A stretch of DNA of 64,000 nucleotides from the NCBI RefSeq assembly GCF_022163125.1, contig NZ_CP091881.1, positions 372,001-436,000 on the forward strand, read 5' to 3'. Position numbers and translations under genes: made by a program. The notes beneath the pieces were generated by a model. The model was given only the letters and a program-made list of their open reading frames with translations, did no database searches and was not told the origin of the DNA. The stretch is from Paenibacillus sp. HWE-109 (GTDB lineage: Bacteria > Bacillota > Bacilli > Paenibacillales > NBRC-103111). Shown piece by piece: positions 60,768 to 64,000 of this stretch (positions within the stretch are counted from its first letter, which is position 1; each line of letters starts with the position of its first letter).

Positions 60768-61648
60768 GATTCAAGTTCATTGATGACCACCGTTCAACAT
60801 TTCGAGTTGAGAAGATGTGCAGCGTACTAAGTGTATCCAAGAGCGGCTATTATAAATGGCGAACCACACCCCCAAGTGAGCGGAAAAAGCACCGCGAAGC
60901 GTTGGCTAAAGAGGTGGAAAAGGAGTATTTGGAATCGGATCGGAATTACGGGAGTCCGAAAATTACAAAGGAACTGAGAAAGAAAGGTTTCAAAGTCGCT
61001 GTCAAAACGGTTGGGCGTATCATGAAAAAGAAGGGTTTACGCTCACAAGCTATAGGGAAATTCAAGGTGCAAACAACGGATTCCAATCACAGCCACCCGA
61101 TTGCGCCAAATTGGTTAAATCAGCATTTTGATGTGTGTACAAGACCGAATCAAGTATGGGTTACCGACATCACGTACATCCATACACGTCAAGGAAACCT
61201 TTATTTAGCAAGCGTTCTTGACTTGTTTACCCGCAAAATCGTTGGCTGGCAGCTTGGCAATCGCATGACCGTGGAACTGACGCTAGACGCCTTAAATCAA
61301 GCATACGAAGCCAAAAGGCCGCCTAAAGGCCTTATCCATCATTCAGACCGGGGATCGCAGTATGCGTCAAATGAGTACCGTAAACAACTGAAAGAATACC
61401 ATATGATTCGTAGTATGAGCCGTAAAGGTAATTGCTACGATAACGCTTGTATAGAGGCTTTTCACAGCATTCTCAAGCGGGAATTGGTGTACAGATATAA
61501 ATTTCAAAGCCGCCAAGAAGCACACCAACGAATCTACTGGTACATTGAGTTTTTCTACAACAGGAAACGTACGCACAGCAAGCTTGGCTATTTGTCTCCA
61601 GACAAGTTTGAATCCCAGTACTACAAGCAAATAAAACTGATTTCTTAG
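60764..61648 (+). CDS. IS3-family transposase OrfB (DDE integrase)
   Basis: The 294-residue protein has the IS3 HTH_21 region (RNYGSPKITKELRKKGFKVAVKTVGRIMKKKGL). The DDE core follows: first Asp in QVWVTDITYIHTRQG, second in GLIHHSDRGSQYAS, and Glu in NCYDNACIEAFHSILKRE. It is intact, so the element may be active. The GTG start overlaps the orfA stop as GTGA; the -1 frame stays open back to the A-run, so the main product is probably an OrfAB fusion. Confidence 0.95.
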   Translation: MRFKFIDDHRSTFRVEKMCSVLSVSKSGYYKWRTTPPSERKKHREALAKEVEKEYLESDRNYGSPKITKELRKKGFKVAVKTVGRIMKKKGLRSQAIGKFKVQTTDSNHSHPIAPNWLNQHFDVCTRPNQVWVTDITYIHTRQGNLYLASVLDLFTRKIVGWQLGNRMTVELTLDALNQAYEAKRPPKGLIHHSDRGSQYASNEYRKQLKEYHMIRSMSRKGNCYDNACIEAFHSILKRELVYRYKFQSRQEAHQRIYWYIEFFYNRKRTHSKLGYLSPDKFESQYYKQIKLIS

Positions 61649-62090
61649 CTCTTTTTTTTGTGTCCACTCTATTGACTCAGATACATAGTTCCTTTTCACA
61701 CTGCGTTCTGTGTGATCGCATAGCCCAAAGGGAACTACGATCCGCTATAACGCTGAATTCCGCCAAATTCCCCACCAAAAGGAACTACGATCCGCTATTC
61801 CATCATTTCCCGCTCGGAATCAGCATATTCCACTTAAATTGCATACCTCAGTTCCCTTTCATGCTGCTTTTACACCAGCTTCAGCCAAATAGCGGATTAT
61901 AGTTCCTTTTCACACTGCGTTCTGTGCCAGCGTATTTCCCTTAAAGGATCTATCGCTTATAAGAGGTTTATCTCTCAGAGCGGCGCAACCAATTTTCTCA
62001 AAATAGACTGAAATTAGCCAGTCCTTACGAACTCTATGTTTGGGTACCATGTTCATAGACTAAAAGCGATATGCTTAGGAGGCTAACATC

Positions 62091-62864
62091 ATGAAAAAAC
62101 AACTTTTGACTCTTGCGCTTTTGCCTGCTCTCATTTTTGGCGCAGCTGCGATCCCAATGCCACAGCAAGCTTCGGCTGCTACAGCTCAAATTGTAAGCAG
62201 TGTCAGCTTGCGTCAAAGCGCGGACGAGAATTCTACTCGGATCCGATACCTGAAGCAAGGTGAGCAAGTCACCATTTTATCTAAAGTAAACAGTTGGTGG
62301 TATAAAGTTAAAGCATCGGACGGACGCGAAGGTTACATAAGTACGAGTTCCAAATACATACAAACATCGGGAGGATCATCCTCCGGAGGCAATACGAATG
62401 GCGGAACGGAAAGCGGTTCAACTAGTGCAAAGGTACAGAAAATTATAGCCGCAGGCAAAAAGTACTTAGGCACACCGTATGAATACGGCTCAAGCCGCAA
62501 TAATACAGCGACCTTCGACTGTTCCGATTTTGTTCGGCAAGCTTTCTTGGATGGAATTGGCGTAACGCTTCCAAGTGACTCCCGAGGTCAAGGCAGTTAT
62601 GTGAAATCTCTGGGACATGCCAAAACGGACTGGCATGATCTGAAGGCGGGAGATTTGATGTTCTTCATGGATTATAAAGGGACAAGTAAATCCAACTACA
62701 ATGGCATCAATAAATCTACGCAGAAAATTACACATGTTGCCATCTACTTGGGCAATGGCCAGATCTTGTCGACTTACTCCAAGGAAAGCGGCGGGGTACG
62801 CATTGATTCCATTGCCAATAAGCATTGGGAGTACCGGTTCTTATTTGGGGGAAGCGCGCTCTAG
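62091..62864 (+). CDS. Secreted SH3b-NlpC/P60 (C40) peptidoglycan hydrolase
   Basis: The 257-residue protein has a signal peptide at about 1-29 (LLTLALLPALIFGAAAI, cleavage after ASA). A bacterial SH3 domain at about 32-88 contains VSLRQSADENSTRIRYLKQGEQVTIL. A Gly/Ser/Thr/Asn linker precedes the C40 cysteine peptidase domain at about 115-257. The catalytic Cys is in FDCSDFVRQAF and the His in THVAIYLG. It should cleave D-Glu-DAP stem-peptide bonds. AGGAGGC precedes the ATG. The 160-base leader after the repeat array shows no riboswitch I recognise. Confidence 0.93.
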   Translation: MKKQLLTLALLPALIFGAAAIPMPQQASAATAQIVSSVSLRQSADENSTRIRYLKQGEQVTILSKVNSWWYKVKASDGREGYISTSSKYIQTSGGSSSGGNTNGGTESGSTSAKVQKIIAAGKKYLGTPYEYGSSRNNTATFDCSDFVRQAFLDGIGVTLPSDSRGQGSYVKSLGHAKTDWHDLKAGDLMFFMDYKGTSKSNYNGINKSTQKITHVAIYLGNGQILSTYSKESGGVRIDSIANKHWEYRFLFGGSAL

Positions 62865-62904
62865 GCGTTTGCTGAGGGAATTTCTATAGACGTTACGATA
62901 ATAA

Positions 62905-62955
62905 AAGAAGAGGCTTTCTCTAGGGTATTAACCTTTTGAGAAAAGCCTCTTTTTG
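62905..62955. terminator. Terminator between the C40 hydrolase and Nudix genes
   Basis: AGAGGCTTTCTC and GAGAAAAGCCTCT form a long stem, with one bulge, across a 17-base loop. TTTTT follows on the plus strand and a weaker T tract on the minus strand. The genes converge. Confidence 0.85.
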
Positions 62956-62969
62956 CGTATTTTAAAATG

Positions 62970-63479
62970 CTAAGCCTGTAAAGGATCGATCAAAGGGTTC
63001 CAGTGAATCGTTGGCTCCTCTGTGCCTGCAATTACGCCGGCCGATCCGATCCATGGATGCGGTGTAAGGCCAACTGTGAAATAATGTTCTAGCAAACTGC
63101 GGAAGATGAAAGGGACAGGTCGATCCAAAACTTGATCCTTTGCGATCCAGTGTAGATCCCCTTCGTTCGTGACTATGCGTGGGCTGACATCGGTGGTTCC
63201 GATATAGAAAAATTGTTGCCGGACTTCTTGTCCATTTAAACGCAGCAGTATATACTGCAAGCGTAATCCTTGAATTTCGTCGTGCTCGATGCCAGTTTCT
63301 TCCCAAATTTCTCGTAAGCAGGCTTCGCGCGGGTTGTTTAATTCATTTGGTTCCAAATGACCGCCTACAGCAGCCCAAAGTCCCGGCGACACGGTACGTG
63401 ACAGGGATCGTTTCATCATCAGTAATTCGTTCCGGCTGTTCCATAAGAGAGCCGTTGAAATCATGCGCAATGTAATCAT
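62970..63479 (-). CDS. Nudix hydrolase
   Basis: The 169-residue protein has a Nudix box starting GGHLEPNELNNPREACLREI and continuing WEETGI. The REIWEETG helix is intact. The spacing from the loop Glu to RE is nine residues rather than the usual seven, a two-residue loop insertion. It hydrolyses a nucleoside diphosphate linked to some moiety; the substrate cannot be read from sequence. The ATG at 63479 is preceded on the minus strand by GAAGGGAACC, a modest RBS. Confidence 0.88.
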   Translation of the reverse strand: MITLRMISTALLWNSRNELLMMKRSLSRTVSPGLWAAVGGHLEPNELNNPREACLREIWEETGIEHDEIQGLRLQYILLRLNGQEVRQQFFYIGTTDVSPRIVTNEGDLHWIAKDQVLDRPVPFIFRSLLEHYFTVGLTPHPWIGSAGVIAGTEEPTIHWNPLIDPLQA

Positions 63480-63569
63480 GGAAAGGTTCCCTTCTGATCT
63501 AGTAAACTCAGCTTATCATAGGTTGGAGCATAGCTGCAAAGAATGCAAGAATAAGAGGAGTGATGCCTA

Positions 63570-63598
63570 TTGCATCTGCTCGCTTGATTCGATATAAT
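63570..63598 (+). promoter_or_regulatory. Promoter of pheB
   Basis: TTGCAT (63570-63575) and TATAAT (63593-63598) with a 17-bp spacer, in the gap between the Nudix gene and pheB. Confidence 0.75.
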
Positions 63599-63600
63599 GT

Positions 63601-63634
63601 CCTCTATAGAGAAACAATGGTCTTTCTAGAGAGG
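63601..63634 (+). promoter_or_regulatory. 5' leader hairpin overlapping the pheB ribosome binding site
   Basis: CCTCT-TAGA-AAA pairs with TTTCTA-GAGAGG at the very start of the predicted transcript. The right arm contains GAGAGG, close to the likely RBS, so folding could lower initiation. Confidence 0.4.
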
Positions 63635-63645
63635 ACGGTAGCGCA

Positions 63646-64000
63646 GTGCCGGAAAGCAAAGAGTTTTTACAAACGATCAAGCACACCGGCCCTGAGAGGT
63701 ACTATTTAGTCCGGGAAGATATTTTGCCGGAAGGTGTGCTCAAGACGGCGCAGGCGAAGGAATTGCTGGCAAGAGGCGAAGTGAAGACGATTCATGAGGC
63801 TGTTGAACAAGTAGGACTCAGCCGGAGCGCATTCTATAAGTATAAGGATGGCATTCATCCTCTCAGCAAGCTGGAAAGAGAACGCATTATTACGATATCG
63901 ATGGATTTGGAGCATCGGTCCGGGATCCTGTCCCGCGTGCTGGCACTCATTGCTAATTTGGACGGAAATGTCCTGACAATTCATCAAACGATTCCTCTGC
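63646..64000 (+). CDS. pheB: PheB-like ACT-domain protein (3' end beyond window)
   Basis: The first 118 codons read from the GTG at 63646 and run off the window. The N-terminal half has RYYLVREDILPEGVLKTAQAKELLA and an HTH-like stretch (TIHEAVEQVGLSRSAFYKYKDGI). An ACT domain begins at IITISMDLEHRSGILSRVL. This matches the UPF0735/PheB family that lies after obg in B. subtilis, next to pheA. The role is not settled; amino-acid-responsive regulation is the usual inference from the ACT domain. GAGAGGA lies upstream of the GTG. Confidence 0.9.
   Translation, partial: MPESKEFLQTIKHTGPERYYLVREDILPEGVLKTAQAKELLARGEVKTIHEAVEQVGLSRSAFYKYKDGIHPLSKLERERIITISMDLEHRSGILSRVLALIANLDGNVLTIHQTIPL

Larger units (their letters stand above)
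60394..61685 (+). mobile_element. IS3-family insertion sequence, 1292 bp, with TAG target duplication
   Basis: The element begins TGCATTTAGAC and ends with a sequence whose complement begins TGTATCTGAG, giving TG...CA termini. AGTGGACACAA is an inverted repeat 15-16 bases inside each end. It is flanked by TAG on both sides (60391-60393 and 61686-61688). It contains orfA and orfB in overlapping -1 phase. Removing element plus one TAG restores a perfect 214-bp repeat period, which fixes the borders independently of the IRs. Confidence 0.92.
59566..61930. repeat. Five-copy 214-bp tandem repeat array, interrupted by an IS3-family element
   Basis: The string CGCATAG marks unit starts at 59566, 59780, 59994, 60208 and 61717. 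The first three intervals are exactly 214 bp, and the last is 214 bp after removing the inserted 1292-bp IS and 3-bp duplication. Units differ at only a few positions. Each unit has two direct motifs (GGGAACTACGATCCGCTAT and AGGAACTACGATCCGCTAT, 50 bp apart). Two inverted partners follow (ATAGCATACCTCAGTTCCC and ATAGCGGATTATAGTTCC, 51 bp apart), so each unit is a nested dyad. No gene is visible in 59413-60470 or 61689-62090 apart from the IS. A 45-bp left edge (59520-59563) is shared with the repeat cluster near 29.2 kb. Confidence 0.92.

Noticed and set aside
59566..61930. CRISPR array
   Set aside because: Regular short motifs at about 50-bp spacing look CRISPR-like at first, but the intervening sequences are also repeated from unit to unit, motifs alternate in orientation, and there are no cas genes.
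61931..62090. c-di-AMP or c-di-GMP riboswitch before the C40 hydrolase
   Set aside because: Such riboswitches are common before cell-wall hydrolases, but none of their conserved blocks is present in this 160-base leader.

Overview
The window is a stretch of conserved core chromosome from a spore-forming, low-to-mid GC Firmicute, most likely Paenibacillus or a close relative. The evidence is sporulation genes (spoVID, spoIIB, spoIVFA/FB, spo0B), a T-box valS leader, an L27 with a cleavable N-terminal extension next to its protease Prp, SLH domains on a secreted amidase, and strong AGGAGG-type ribosome binding sites. The gene order tracks two Bacillus subtilis blocks: ysoA-tig-clpX-lonB-lonA-ysxC-hemAX..CDB..L-spoVID-valS-folC, then spoIIB-maf-radC-mreBCD-minCD-spoIVFAB-rplU-prp-rpmA-spo0B-obg-pheB. 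Species assignment is inference.

Layout. 1-1.8 kb: minus-strand cobalt ECF transporter genes (cbiM and the start of cbiN) behind a cobalamin riboswitch, an imperfect 114-bp tandem dyad, and tRNA-Arg(UCU). 1.9-14.4 kb: proteostasis block (ysoA-like, tig, clpP, clpX, lonB, lonA, engB) with ispG and two envelope genes inserted. 14.6-16.6 kb: speD between two unrecognised genes. 16.7-28.9 kb: heme/siroheme cluster hemA-hemX-sirC-hemC-cobA/hemD-hemB-hemE-hemH-hemY, a convergent Crp/Fnr regulator, then hemL. 29-34 kb: a chemoreceptor, a phosphodiester glycosidase-like protein, and a 37-residue membrane ORF overlapping an RluA-type synthase. 34-41 kb: spoVID, T-box-valS, folC, murC. 41-58 kb: spoIIB, SLH amidase, a DUF4321-type gene, maf, Rrf2 regulator, radC, mreBCD, minCD, rodA, spoIVFAB, a short RNase G, rplU-prp-rpmA, spo0B, obg. 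58-64 kb: accessory segment between obg and pheB with a TrpD-like protein, a 214-bp tandem dyad array split by an IS3-family element, an SH3-NlpC/P60 hydrolase, a Nudix hydrolase and the start of pheB.

The genes fall into coherent modules: coproporphyrin-type heme synthesis with a siroheme branch, Clp/Lon proteolysis, rod shape and septum placement, mother-cell sigma-K activation (SpoIVFA/FB), phosphorelay (Spo0B), and ribosome maturation (EngB, Obg, L21, Prp, L27).

I found no defence island, CRISPR array or biosynthetic cluster. The least-explained signals are the 214-bp dyad array and its related motifs near 29 kb, the coupled 37-residue membrane ORF, the TrpD homologue with a rewritten substrate loop, the RNase G ending before its zinc-link, the membrane-anchored Spo0B, and several unassigned structured non-coding elements.
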